Assembly: GCF_000400715.1 (NCBI RefSeq)
Contig: NZ_KE007346.1
Span: forward strand, 62,001-126,000
Origin: Acinetobacter genomosp. 15BJ
GTDB taxonomy: Bacteria; Pseudomonadota; Gammaproteobacteria; Pseudomonadales; Moraxellaceae
Length of the DNA stretch: 64,000 bases
Direction of reading: 5' to 3'
The position numbers were made by a program, and so were the translations under genes. Below are positions 9,992 through 18,680 of the stretch, in pieces (position 1 is the first letter of the stretch; each line of letters starts with the position of its first letter). The notes beneath the pieces are model-generated. The model saw only the letters and a list, made by a program, of their open reading frames with translations. It made no database searches and was not told where the DNA came from.

Positions 9992-10515
9992 TTATGCTCC
10001 CGACGGAAGTGCAGGACCAGAGTTTTCAGATCCACCACGAACGCCACTATGAGGGTGTTTCACAAGGCTGACGTTTGCGGCAATCACATCCACAGCAGAA
10101 GTTATTTTTTCTTCAGCGTGAACCTTTCCTTTAAAAGTGTTGTCAGGACAGTCAAATACACATTTGGATAGCTTGAAATTGGCTTCACCGCTTGAGGCTT
10201 TATGACAAAACTGTATTGGCCAAACTCGAAATAAACTTCATCCGGGTTAGTGGTAGGAGGTGGGTTTTCATCAGAAAATAAACTGATTTGAGGGGCGGCA
10301 CTTGTCAGCTCACAGCCTTGGGCCATTACAGAAAATTGTTCACCTATGGAAGGGCATCGCCAGAACTTCACCAAACCTGCAGCAATGGTTGGAATGGGAA
10401 TCCAGTCGGTTTCGTTTTCGTCGATTTTTAAGCGCATTTTCCCTGCAGGTGGATCGATAGCAATGACGGTGCCGATCCCTGCCAAGTTTTGAAATTGTCT
10501 TGTTAAATTGCTCAT
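9992..10515 (-). pseudogene. Frameshifted P2-type baseplate assembly protein V
   Basis: The intact reading frame covers 10102-10515 (137 codons: MSNLTRQFQN, GTVIAIDPPAGKMRLKIDEN, DWIPIPTIAAG, PSIGEQFSVMAQGCEL), the N-terminal OB-like part of phage baseplate spike assembly protein gpV. Just upstream of about 10198 the coding signal moves to another frame, where translation reads SSGEANFKLSKCVFD, then GKVHAEEKITSAVDVIAAN and HPHSGVRGGSENSGPALP, the canonical gpV C-terminus, ending at 9992. One indel near the AAGCCTCAAG stretch therefore splits a gene of about 174 codons. It is a non-functional prophage remnant. Confidence 0.75.
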
Positions 10516-10525
10516 ATAGAAACTG

Positions 10526-10558
10526 AAAAGCCCATGATTATTGAATCATGGGCTTTTT
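10526..10558. terminator. Intrinsic hairpin upstream of the gpV remnant
   Basis: Stem AAAAGCCCATGATT / AATCATGGGCTTTT with a 4-nt loop and a terminal T-run. It separates the gpV remnant from the toxin gene and looks like a bidirectional terminator. Confidence 0.65.
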
Positions 10559-10579
10559 GTTTTAGGCTCTCTATTTGGC

Positions 10580-10608
10580 CGATCCTGATTAAAGGTTATT
10601 CAGGATCG
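10580..10608. repeat. Inverted repeat of 9-bp arms
   Basis: CGATCCTGA / TCAGGATCG separated by 11 nt, in the 3' region downstream of the toxin gene. There is no T-run; role unknown. Confidence 0.45.
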
Positions 10609-10671
10609 AAACCCAAATAAACCTTTAGATACTTTTACAGTCTTAGAACAATGACTGCTAAAGCTTGATGT

Positions 10672-11157
10672 TTATATAGGTGGGGGAGGATTAATAATAT
10701 TACTTTTATATTCTTGAGCTTGGGCTAAGTAACCTGGAGCGGATGCAATATAGATTGCATTGTCATTGTTATGAGCGTTTTTCTCAATCAAATCAATCAA
10801 AAAATAATAGTGACAATTATTATGGTAGAAGTAAGAATAAATAAGGTAAGTATTACTTTTACAGTCCCATTGAGCTTTTGGATCACCATCATCAAATTCC
10901 CATAGAGAATTTTCTTCACGAAAGTGAACATGTTGAATTTCTTCAGCACGGGCTTGTTTGTGTTTAATATCAAAGCGATCTCTACCGAAATAATACGAAA
11001 CACTCGCTGTCGTTCTTTGAATATGATTGACTGGTCTAGGGTGTTCTTTGTCGTTACTATTTTTTTTATAAGACTCAAATTCTTCTAAGATGAGTTTGAA
11101 ATCAGGGTGGTTACTGAGCTTTTCTGAGGCAGTGAAAATAAAGGTTTTTTGTTGCAA
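10672..11157 (-). CDS. YafO-family type II toxin (putative mRNA interferase)
   Basis: A 161-residue protein with the layout of YafO toxins: an N-terminal helical part (FKLILEEFESYKK), the YYFGRDRFD block, then ENSLWEFDDGDPKAQW and a beta-rich core ending APGYLAQAQEY. E. coli YafO is about 132 residues and cleaves mRNA in a ribosome-dependent way. The start is a TTG at 11155-11157, chosen because a strong GGAGG lies 6 nt upstream and the preceding small gene ends 15 nt before it. The upstream 49-codon gene is the likely antitoxin. Activity is inferred from family resemblance only. Confidence 0.65.
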   Translation of the reverse strand: MQQKTFIFTASEKLSNHPDFKLILEEFESYKKNSNDKEHPRPVNHIQRTTASVSYYFGRDRFDIKHKQARAEEIQHVHFREENSLWEFDDGDPKAQWDCKSNTYLIYSYFYHNNCHYYFLIDLIEKNAHNNDNAIYIASAPGYLAQAQEYKSNIINPPPPI

Positions 11158-11172
11158 GGGAATCCTCCAAAA

Positions 11173-11322
11173 TTAACATTGACCCTCCTGTCGCTTAGCT
11201 ACTAGCTCGGCAGTATTTTGAACAGCAATAGAATGCGCTATTCGAATCTTTACCATAGCTTCAGTAGTATTAACTTGCTGACGATTTGGGCGTGAAATAA
11301 CATTTTTCCTGATAGTTGTCAT
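11173..11322 (-). CDS. Small putative antitoxin upstream of the YafO-like toxin
   Basis: A 49-codon gene, MTTIRKNVISRPNRQQ to VAKRQEGQC. It is basic, with a Thr/Arg-rich N-terminus and a predicted helix (ATVKIRIAHSIAVQN-like region). It ends 15 nt before the TTG start of the YafO-like toxin, the normal antitoxin-toxin order. It shows no obvious helix-turn-helix and is about half the length of E. coli YafN (97 residues), so it would be an unusual antitoxin or a trimmed one. The gene call rests on position, ATG start and spacing. Confidence 0.5.
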   Translation of the reverse strand: MTTIRKNVISRPNRQQVNTTEAMVKIRIAHSIAVQNTAELVAKRQEGQC

Positions 11323-11623
11323 GTGATGACGACCTCTTTATGCGTTAGACTTAGATGCTGGGAAAAAGAGCATAAGTCTTTATATATGAATAGGGGGTGA
11401 AATATCTTTCTTAAAAACAAGATATTACAGTCATTGCGGCTAGACTGCGGAGCACTTATACAATTTTAGCTCATGTCTAGGACCTCCAAAAAAATAGTTA
11501 ATTTACAATTGGATCATAATTTTTTTTAAAAGTCAATTTATTTTATTCTTGTTGAAAAAATTATTAACTGTTTGCTTAATACATTCCTCATCATCTGTGC
11601 TAAACCCGACCAGTTCTCGGATT
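11323..11623. other. AT-rich intergenic region upstream of the toxin-antitoxin pair
   Basis: About 300 bp without a supported gene. It must contain the divergent promoters for the antitoxin-toxin pair (minus strand) and for the membrane protein (plus strand). An in-frame TTG at 11549 could extend the latter, but the added N-terminus looks non-native. Confidence 0.4.
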
Positions 11624-12252
11624 ATGACTAATATGTTAGAAATAATTCTTAAAACAATACCATTTACACCACTTCTTTATTGGTTTTTTTCTAAGACTTT
11701 TAGAATGGCGAAAAAAAGAAAATTTTATGAGGCACAAATTTCTACTTTAGATGACTACATAAAGAGCTACTACAAAGTTGAAACAATTGAGTTTTCTTTA
11801 AGAGATTTGAAAGCAAGACAAGTTACCTGTAATGATTGGGTTGGGAGTAAGTTCCTAGATTTTGCAATACGAAATAAATGTCCAAATATTTTTGGTGCAA
11901 TTTCTGATTTCGACACCTCGTGGCTTTTAATAAAATTAGAAGATGATCAAGCAGGGGACGTAAAGCTAGTCTGTAAATATAAAAAGAAAACAGTTGAGCG
12001 TGTTTTTTATTTAATTGTAATTACTTATTTTTTCTGTGGCTCAATATTATTCGTAAATAGGACCTTGCTGATAATTTTGGGATTATTGGATTTGTCGAGC
12101 ATACCTACATATGCGTGGTGGTATAATTTTGTTTTTTACATAAGTGTTTTTTGATTGTTATATCTGCAATTTTATTATTAAGTGTAGGTAAAATTTTAGC
12201 TTCAACCTTATCATTAGGTAAGAAGCTTCCTATTGAGTTTAAGGCTAATTAA
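11624..12252 (+). pseudogene. Membrane protein of unknown function, frameshifted at a poly-T tract
   Basis: From the ATG at 11624 the frame reads MTNMLEIILKTIPFTPLLYW, a soluble middle part (FYEAQISTLDDYIKSYY; ISDFDTSWLLIKLED) and a TM hairpin, then stops at 12152-12154 right after a run of six T (GTGTTTTTTGATT). One extra T would restore LIVISAILLLSVGKILAS and KLPIEFKAN, ending at 12252 with a further hydrophobic helix. The original protein was therefore about 209 residues with two or more C-terminal TM segments. It is AT-rich and lies in the accessory patch beside tRNA-Leu. No family recognised. Programmed slippage is possible but unproven. Confidence 0.5.
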
Positions 12253-12615
12253 TCAATTTTTGAGATATTGAATATTCGTTTCAATCTCAAGCTGTATGGT
12301 CAAGTCACTTGTTGAATAACGGTGAGTGGCTTTTTCAACGATCTATTTAAGCTTGGCCAACTATGGCTTCAATCCTTCCTGTTCAATAAGTGTTTCGATT
12401 GAAATGGTCAGGTTGTCCCAATAGTGATACTGACGTTCAAATTATTGAGTTGGGAGTGCTCTAAGTTTAAACTTAATGAAATTTCACGCTTTGTGGCGAA
12501 TTGATTGAATCAACAATTGCCTTTTCTGTTAAAGTTTGTTAATACTAAGTGATAGTTTTCACATTTTTTTATAAAACGTAAAGAACCGTATAACGAAAAT
12601 ATTCGAGAGGCGGGA
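12253..12615. other. Decayed region upstream of the sensor kinase gene
   Basis: No intact gene. The minus strand carries two coding-like pieces in different frames: about 12430-12500 (QFATKREISLSLNLEH) and about 12360-12440 (ERQYHYWDNLTISIETLIEQ ending at a stop). They look like a frameshifted gene fragment, perhaps phage-derived, but I cannot name it. The promoter for the kinase gene should lie near 12540-12600. Confidence 0.35.
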
Positions 12616-13887
12616 ATGACGATTCAATTATTAGAACTACAGCAAGCCGAAAAGTTAAGTGCTTGTAAAATCTCTCTTTCTTTGGGGCTAACTTCAGAGC
12701 AGAACTTGCTTGAGCAATTTTTACAGTTTAACCGAAAACTGATGCAAGCCAGTACCGCATTGCTATCATTTCACCAAGAACCTTATCTGTGGCATCGTTG
12801 CCCTGAAAAACTCAAAGCCATTGATTCTGCAAAAATTACCAAAAGTCTAAATACGCTATTCGTCAATGGTGATCTGGTCGATAACGATCATCCGCAATAC
12901 TCAACCTTACTGGCATTTCTCGCACCACTGAAAAAGAAAATCCAAACTGCAGTCGCCTTACATCTTAGACATCCAGACCAAACCTCACTGGGCTATATCA
13001 TCCTATTTGATGAGGCTGCACAAGGCTTTAGCGATCTACAAAAACAACTCCTGCAAGAACATTGTGTCAATTTCATGCAACAACTGGAATTGAAGTTTAA
13101 CCATGACGAGTTGAAAGAACTATACGAACAAGAAGCTGCATTGAACTTTAGTAAAACTAAATTCTTTTCGATTATTTCTCATGACCTACGTGCACCGTTT
13201 CATGGGCTACTAGGTTTTTCTGAAATACTGGCGAAAGAACGTGAAACCTTAGATGAATCCAGTATTCAGAATATTGCTGACTATCTATACGATACCTCAC
13301 AGTCGACTTATAACTTATTAGAAAGCTTACTGAATTGGGCGATGGCCGAAGGTGGGCGTTTTGTCTATCACCCAATCAATTTTAAGTTGCGGCAGATCAC
13401 CAATATCGTGACTGATATTCTCAAAACTTTAGCGATTAAGAAGAATATTCAACTGATTAATGAAGTCGATGAAAATCTTAAAGTCTATGCTGATATGAAT
13501 ATGATCACCTCGGTGATTCAGAACTTGGTGTCTAATGCGCTGAAATTTACCGATGTGGATGGTACGGGCAAAGTCTATATCCAAGCACAACATAAAGGCA
13601 CTTATGTTGAAGTCTATGTCAAAGACACCGGTCTTGGTATGACTCAAGAACAGATCAAAGACCTATTCCAGCCACGGATTACCATGAGTTATAAAGGCAC
13701 CGCAGGAGAGAAAGGTGCAGGTCTGGGCTTAAGTTTATGTAAGCGCTTTGTAGAAATGAATTTGGGTGAAATCAATGTCACCTCCAATGAGGGCGAAGGC
13801 ACGGTATTTACGGTGTTGTTGCCAATCGAACGTGAACAGGTTGATTTATGTACGGATCAACAAAAAAGCAAAGCGAAATTAGTCTAA
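12616..13887 (+). CDS. Cytoplasmic sensor histidine kinase
   Basis: A 423-residue kinase without TM segments. Residues 20-160 have a GAF-like sensory fold pattern (AVALHLRHP, LGYIILFDEAAQGFSDLQKQ). The HisKA dimerisation domain contains the phospho-accepting H189 in SIISHDLRAPFHG. The HATPase_c domain has the N-box (QNLVSNALKF, N303/N307), G1 (KDTGLGM, 336-342) and G2 (GEKGAGLGL, 364-372). No response regulator gene is adjacent, so it is an orphan here. A GAGAGG sequence precedes the ATG. The signal is unknown; glnE follows 48 bp downstream, but a nitrogen link would be speculation. Confidence 0.85.
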   Translation: MTIQLLELQQAEKLSACKISLSLGLTSEQNLLEQFLQFNRKLMQASTALLSFHQEPYLWHRCPEKLKAIDSAKITKSLNTLFVNGDLVDNDHPQYSTLLAFLAPLKKKIQTAVALHLRHPDQTSLGYIILFDEAAQGFSDLQKQLLQEHCVNFMQQLELKFNHDELKELYEQEAALNFSKTKFFSIISHDLRAPFHGLLGFSEILAKERETLDESSIQNIADYLYDTSQSTYNLLESLLNWAMAEGGRFVYHPINFKLRQITNIVTDILKTLAIKKNIQLINEVDENLKVYADMNMITSVIQNLVSNALKFTDVDGTGKVYIQAQHKGTYVEVYVKDTGLGMTQEQIKDLFQPRITMSYKGTAGEKGAGLGLSLCKRFVEMNLGEINVTSNEGEGTVFTVLLPIEREQVDLCTDQQKSKAKLV

Positions 13888-13935
13888 AGAGATTTTAAAG
13901 ATAAGCTTGTAACTGATATAACTAACCTAGATGAC

Positions 13936-16707
13936 ATGACATCAGTCGAGCCTTTTTATATGAATGCGCAACAGCTACAAAAAACCTTAGTTGCAAGCCA
14001 ATATGCTGAACAAGTTTTAAATTTATACAAATTACAATTAGAACAAGACTATTCCGAAGATCAATTTCTTGACTCGTTGTCGACCGAAACCATCTATCAA
14101 AAAGTGCAACTGGCTGTGGCTGAAGTCAGCGATGAGCAATCATGGATGAAAGCCTTACGGGTGCTCCGTGCCAAGCTCATGTTTCGCTGGATTTGGCAGG
14201 ATGCCAATCAACTCACCAATGTGGTGACGCTGACACGTGAGTTATCCGATTTTGCTGATGCCAGTATTTGTGCAGCCAAAGCTTTTGCATTACCGCCTTT
14301 ATTAGCCAAACATGGTGAGCCCATCGGTTATTCAGGTCAGTTACAAGATCTGATTGTCATTGGAATGGGTAAGCTGGGCGCTCAAGAGCTGAATCTATCT
14401 AGTGATATCGATTTGATTTTTGCCTTCGATGAACAGGGCGAAACCAATGGGCGTAAATGTATTGATGTCCAACAGTTTTGCATTCTGTGGGGGCAGAAGC
14501 TGATTTATCTGCTGGATCATATTACCGCTGATGGTTTTGTGTTCCGTGTAGATATGCGTTTGCGTCCGTGGGGTGATGGTTCAGCCTTGGCGATTAGCCA
14601 TAGTGGATTAGAAAAATATTTAAGCCAGCATGGACGAGAATGGGAACGTTATGCATGGATTAAGGCGCGCGTGATTACAGGTGGCAAAGCGGGCGAAGAG
14701 TTGCTCGACATGTCGCGTCCCTTTGTATTCCGTCGTTATGTCGATTATTCCGCTTTTGCTGCTATGCGTGAAATGAAAGCCATGATCGAACGTGAGGTCA
14801 TGCGCCGTAATATCGAAGAGGATATTAAGTTAGGTGCAGGCGGGATTCGTGAAATTGAATTCATCGTGCAGGTGTTCCAGTTGATCTATGGTGGATCGAA
14901 GCGCGAACTGCAAGATCGTCAATGTCTGGTCAATTTACACCATTTGGGTGAAGCCGAACTGCTAGATCAGCAAGCGGTGATTGATCTGGAAGATGCTTAT
15001 TTATTCCTAAGACGAGTCGAACATGCCATTCAAGCCTTGAATGATCAGCAAACTCAATCCTTGCCAACTGAACCTGAACAGAGACAACGGATGTTGGATA
15101 CGCTTGGCTTTACCGATTGGTCTGACTTCTTGGATGTACTCAATCAGAAACGTGACAAGGTCAAAGTCCAGTTTAAGCAATTGATTCAGGAAAAAGAGTT
15201 TGCTGAGCCTGTCGATGATTTCGTTCAGCTTGAACAAAAACTCAATGCAGTACTGGATGATGATGCTAAGAATTTAATTCAAAACTTCTGGCATGGGCAA
15301 GCTTTACGCAAAATCCCAGCCAGTGCCTTAGAGCGTTTAAAGAAATTCTGGCCGCATTTGATCGAAGCGATTTTACAGTCGGATCAACCGCAAATGGCGC
15401 TGTTACGTTTGATGCCATTGGTTGAATCGGTGCTACGTCGTACCGTCTATCTGGTGATGTTGATGGAAAGTCGTGGTGCTTTGCAGCGACTGGTCAAGAT
15501 GGCAACCGTCAGTCCGTGGATTTGTGAAGAGCTGGCGCAATATCCTGTGCTGTTAGATGAATTCCTGTCGATGGATTTTGGTCTGCCACAACGCAAAGAT
15601 CTGGAAGATTCACTGCGTCAACAATTGTTACGGATTGAGATTGATCAAGTTGAAGATCAAATGCGAGTACTGCGCTTATTCAAAAAGAGTAATGTACTGA
15701 CGGTTGCTGCCAGTGATGTACTGGCAGAAAGTCCGTTGATGAAAGTTTCCGATGCTCTGACCGATATTGCTGAAGTGAGTGTACAAGCGACTTTACGCTT
15801 GGCTTATGAGGCGGTTGCACAGCGTCATGGCTATCCGGTCGGAAATGATGGTCAGCGTTGCAGTCTCGATAACAAAGGATTTGCCGTGATTGCCTATGGC
15901 AAATTGGGTGGCATTGAGTTGGGCTATGGCTCAGATTTAGATTTGGTGTTTATCCATGCCTTTGAAGAGCAAAGTGAAACCGATGGCCGCAAGGGCATTA
16001 GTGGGGCCGAGTTTGCGATTCGTGTAGCACAGAAGTTTATGTCCTTGATGACTACGCAAACCTTAGATGGGCGTGTTTATGAAATTGATACCCGTCTGCG
16101 ACCATCGGGTGAAGCAGGGATGTTGGTCACCAGTTTAAAAGCTTATGAGCAATATCAACAAAAAAGTGCTTGGTTATGGGAGCATCAAGCTTTGGTGCGT
16201 GCTCGCTCAATTGCGGGAGATAGTGGATTATGCACGCAATTTGAACAGATTCGCTGTCAAATTCTGACCCAAGTACGTGATGAAAATGTGGTGCGTGAAG
16301 AAGTGTTGAAAATGCGCCAAAAGATGAAAGATCATTTGGGATCATCTTCTGAGCAAAAAAAACATGGGATTTTTCATTTAAAACAGGACTCAGGTGGTAT
16401 CGTTGATATCGAATTTATGGCACAGTATGCTGTGCTTGCATGGAGTGGGACGAATACAGATCTCGCCCATTTTTCCGATAATGTAAGAATTCTAGAAGAT
16501 GCTGCTAAAGCAGGCTGCTTATCCAGTGAAGATGCCACAGCATTAATACACGCTTATCTCCGTGAACGAGCTGAGAGCCACCGTCTAGCGCTTGCAAATC
16601 AATCTATGCAAGTCAATGCTGCGGATTGGCACGATACCCGCGAGATCGTTTGCAAGTTATGGCAAAGATTAATTGATCCAACTGCGCAAGCATTGGAAAG
16701 TGAATAA
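13936..16707 (+). CDS. glnE: Bifunctional glutamine synthetase adenylyltransferase/deadenylase
   Basis: GlnE, 923 residues, adenylylates and deadenylylates glutamine synthetase in response to PII, tuning nitrogen assimilation. Two nucleotidyltransferase domains are visible: an N-terminal deadenylylase with GMGKLGAQELN and SSDIDLIF (143-162), and a C-terminal adenylylase with AYGKLGGIELGYGSDLDLVF (about 653-672), joined by the central helical domain. Length matches the family. An internal Met9 is an alternative start. ilvE follows 30 bp downstream. Confidence 0.95.
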   Translation: MTSVEPFYMNAQQLQKTLVASQYAEQVLNLYKLQLEQDYSEDQFLDSLSTETIYQKVQLAVAEVSDEQSWMKALRVLRAKLMFRWIWQDANQLTNVVTLTRELSDFADASICAAKAFALPPLLAKHGEPIGYSGQLQDLIVIGMGKLGAQELNLSSDIDLIFAFDEQGETNGRKCIDVQQFCILWGQKLIYLLDHITADGFVFRVDMRLRPWGDGSALAISHSGLEKYLSQHGREWERYAWIKARVITGGKAGEELLDMSRPFVFRRYVDYSAFAAMREMKAMIEREVMRRNIEEDIKLGAGGIREIEFIVQVFQLIYGGSKRELQDRQCLVNLHHLGEAELLDQQAVIDLEDAYLFLRRVEHAIQALNDQQTQSLPTEPEQRQRMLDTLGFTDWSDFLDVLNQKRDKVKVQFKQLIQEKEFAEPVDDFVQLEQKLNAVLDDDAKNLIQNFWHGQALRKIPASALERLKKFWPHLIEAILQSDQPQMALLRLMPLVESVLRRTVYLVMLMESRGALQRLVKMATVSPWICEELAQYPVLLDEFLSMDFGLPQRKDLEDSLRQQLLRIEIDQVEDQMRVLRLFKKSNVLTVAASDVLAESPLMKVSDALTDIAEVSVQATLRLAYEAVAQRHGYPVGNDGQRCSLDNKGFAVIAYGKLGGIELGYGSDLDLVFIHAFEEQSETDGRKGISGAEFAIRVAQKFMSLMTTQTLDGRVYEIDTRLRPSGEAGMLVTSLKAYEQYQQKSAWLWEHQALVRARSIAGDSGLCTQFEQIRCQILTQVRDENVVREEVLKMRQKMKDHLGSSSEQKKHGIFHLKQDSGGIVDIEFMAQYAVLAWSGTNTDLAHFSDNVRILEDAAKAGCLSSEDATALIHAYLRERAESHRLALANQSMQVNAADWHDTREIVCKLWQRLIDPTAQALESE

Positions 16708-16737
16708 TTGTGTAAAAAAGAAAATGGAGTATGTGCG

Positions 16738-17664
16738 ATGAGTTTGGCTGATCGTGATGGTTTTATTTGGCAAGATGGAAAATTAGTTGATTGGCGTGAT
16801 GCAAAAATTCACGTCTTAACTCACACACTACACTACAGCATGGGTGTCTTTGAAGGCGTCAGAGCTTACGAAACCCCGAATGGTACCGCAATCTTCCGTT
16901 TGCAAGATCATACTAAACGCTTATTAAATTCAGCAAAAATTTATCAAATGAATGTTCCATTTGATCAAGCGACACTAGAACAAGCACAAATCGATGTGGT
17001 TCGTGAAAATAAACTGGCTTCTTGCTATTTACGTCCATTGATTTGGATTGGTTCTGAGAAACTCGGTATTGCAGCAACAGACAACACCATTCATGCCGCA
17101 GTTGCCGCATGGGGCTGGGGTGCATACTTAGGTGAAGAAGCAATGGCACGTGGTATTCGTGTGAAAACCTCTTCATTCACGCATCACCATCCAAACGTGA
17201 CCATGTGTAAAGCAAAGGCATGTGGTAACTATACCGTGTCGATCTTGGCACACCAAGAAGTGGCACGTTCAGGTTATGACGAAGCCATGTTACTTGACCC
17301 ACAAGGCTTTGTTTGCCAAGGTGCGGGTGAGAACGTGTTCTTGATTAAAGATGGTGTATTGCATACCCCTGATTTAGCAGGTGGCGCGTTAGAAGGGATT
17401 ACTCGTCAAACTGTGATTACTATTGCTAAAGACCTTGGTTATGAAGTGGTTGAACGCCGTATTACCCGTGATGAATTCTACATTGCCGATGAAGCATTCT
17501 TTACGGGTACTGCTGCGGAAGTGACGCCAATTCGTGAATACGATGACCGTGAAATCGGTTGTGGTTCTCGTGGTCCGATTACCACTGTGATTCAAAAGAC
17601 CTTCTTTGATGCAGTACAAGGTCGCAATGACAAATATGCACACTGGTTAACTTATATTAAATAA
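16738..17664 (+). CDS. ilvE: Branched-chain amino acid aminotransferase
   Basis: IlvE, 308 residues, is a fold-IV PLP enzyme catalysing the last transamination to Val, Leu and Ile. The Schiff-base lysine is K160 in CKAKACGNY; the phosphate-binding GITRQTVI and FFTGTAAEVTPIRE motifs are present. A reading frame continues 10 codons upstream from a TTG, but the ATG at 16738 has GGAG 8 nt upstream and gives the family N-terminus (MSLADRDGFIW), so it was chosen. In Acinetobacter ilvE marks one border of the lipooligosaccharide outer-core locus, which begins directly downstream. Confidence 0.96.
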   Translation: MSLADRDGFIWQDGKLVDWRDAKIHVLTHTLHYSMGVFEGVRAYETPNGTAIFRLQDHTKRLLNSAKIYQMNVPFDQATLEQAQIDVVRENKLASCYLRPLIWIGSEKLGIAATDNTIHAAVAAWGWGAYLGEEAMARGIRVKTSSFTHHHPNVTMCKAKACGNYTVSILAHQEVARSGYDEAMLLDPQGFVCQGAGENVFLIKDGVLHTPDLAGGALEGITRQTVITIAKDLGYEVVERRITRDEFYIADEAFFTGTAAEVTPIREYDDREIGCGSRGPITTVIQKTFFDAVQGRNDKYAHWLTYIK

Positions 17665-17683
17665 GCTGTAATCGTACACAAAG

Positions 17684-17707
17684 GCGAAGCTTAGGCTTCG
17701 CTTTTTT
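17684..17707 (+). terminator. Intrinsic terminator after ilvE
   Basis: GCGAAGC / GCTTCGC 7-bp stem, 4-nt loop, followed by a run of seven T. Confidence 0.85.
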
Positions 17708-17839
17708 ATTGACGAATTAATACTAAAAAAAACAATCCGCTCTATGCTAAGATGAGCGTATATTCAGTGCATATGATTGAACACTTTTGTTTTTTTGGAC
17801 AAAGTGTAGCCTCGTATCTCAAGCATTTAAGGTTATCAG

Positions 17840-18595
17840 ATGGTAGATATTCAACAAAATTCGGCAACTCATGAAGACAATGTGATCTTGTGCATGAAGT
17901 GGGGAACCAAGTATGGTGCTGAGTACGTCAACCGTTTGTATAACATGGTCAAACGTCATTTGACCCTGCCTTTTAAAATGGTTTGCTTGACCGATCGTAC
18001 CGAAGGTATTGACCCGAATATTCAATGTTTTCCGATTCCATCTCTAGATTTGCCAGCAGGTAGTCCTGAGCGTGGCTGGAATAAATTGTCGACCTTTGAA
18101 CCTGATCTGTATGGCTTAAAAGGCAATGCACTGTTTCTCGATCTTGATGTGGTGATCATTGATAATATTGACTGCTTCTTCCAAGCGGAAGGTGAGTTCT
18201 TGGTGATTCACGACTGGAAACGCCCTTGGCGTATCACTGGCAATAGTTCGGTTTATCGTTTTAAACTGGGGGCTTTCCCTGATATTTTGCCGTACTTCCG
18301 TGCAAACTTTAATGAGATCAGTCAAAAGTTCCGTAATGAACAAGAGTACCTGTCTTGGTTTGTGCATAAAGAAGGCAAGCTGAGTTATTGGAATAAAGAC
18401 TGGTGTAAGAGTTATAAATATCACTGCTTACGTCGAGTACCATTTGCGTATTTCCAGCCGCCTATCAAACCAAAAGGCGCGAAAATCATTATTTTCCATG
18501 GTGAGATTAATCCGCCTGATGCGATCAGTGGTGGTGGTGGTAAGTGGTATCGCTATGTGTTGCCATCAGATTGGATTAAAGAGTCTTGGCAGTAA
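17840..18595 (+). CDS. Glycosyltransferase, DxD type, outer-core locus
   Basis: A 251-residue soluble glycosyltransferase. Residues 14-60 form a nucleotide-binding start (VILCMKWGTKYGAEYVNRLY, FKMVCLTD) and the metal-binding DLD motif lies at 101-103 in LFLDLDVVI, as in GT-A fold GT8-like enzymes. The C-terminal KGAKIIIFHGEINP is typical of bacterial core/capsule transferases with a final conserved HGxxxP. It is the first gene after ilvE and is transcribed in the same direction, at the position where Acinetobacter OC loci carry a core glycosyltransferase. Donor and acceptor are unknown. Confidence 0.75.
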   Translation: MVDIQQNSATHEDNVILCMKWGTKYGAEYVNRLYNMVKRHLTLPFKMVCLTDRTEGIDPNIQCFPIPSLDLPAGSPERGWNKLSTFEPDLYGLKGNALFLDLDVVIIDNIDCFFQAEGEFLVIHDWKRPWRITGNSSVYRFKLGAFPDILPYFRANFNEISQKFRNEQEYLSWFVHKEGKLSYWNKDWCKSYKYHCLRRVPFAYFQPPIKPKGAKIIIFHGEINPPDAISGGGGKWYRYVLPSDWIKESWQ

Positions 18596-18637
18596 TCCAA
18601 GTGCTATTCATCCTGAAAATGAAGGGATGGATAGAAT

Positions 18638-18667
18638 AAAAAATCAGGCGGAATGCCTGATTTTTTT
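18638..18667. terminator. Bidirectional terminator between convergent genes
   Basis: Stem AAATCAGGC / GCCTGATTT with A- and T-tracts on both sides, between the convergent glycosyltransferase and epimerase genes. Confidence 0.85.
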
Positions 18668-18680
18668 GCTTTAAGGGCTG

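Noticed and set aside
9629..12615. Duplicate 3' end of tRNA-Leu as an attR copy
   Set aside because: No second copy of the tRNA 3' segment was noticed by eye in the patch, so the att site is not claimed.
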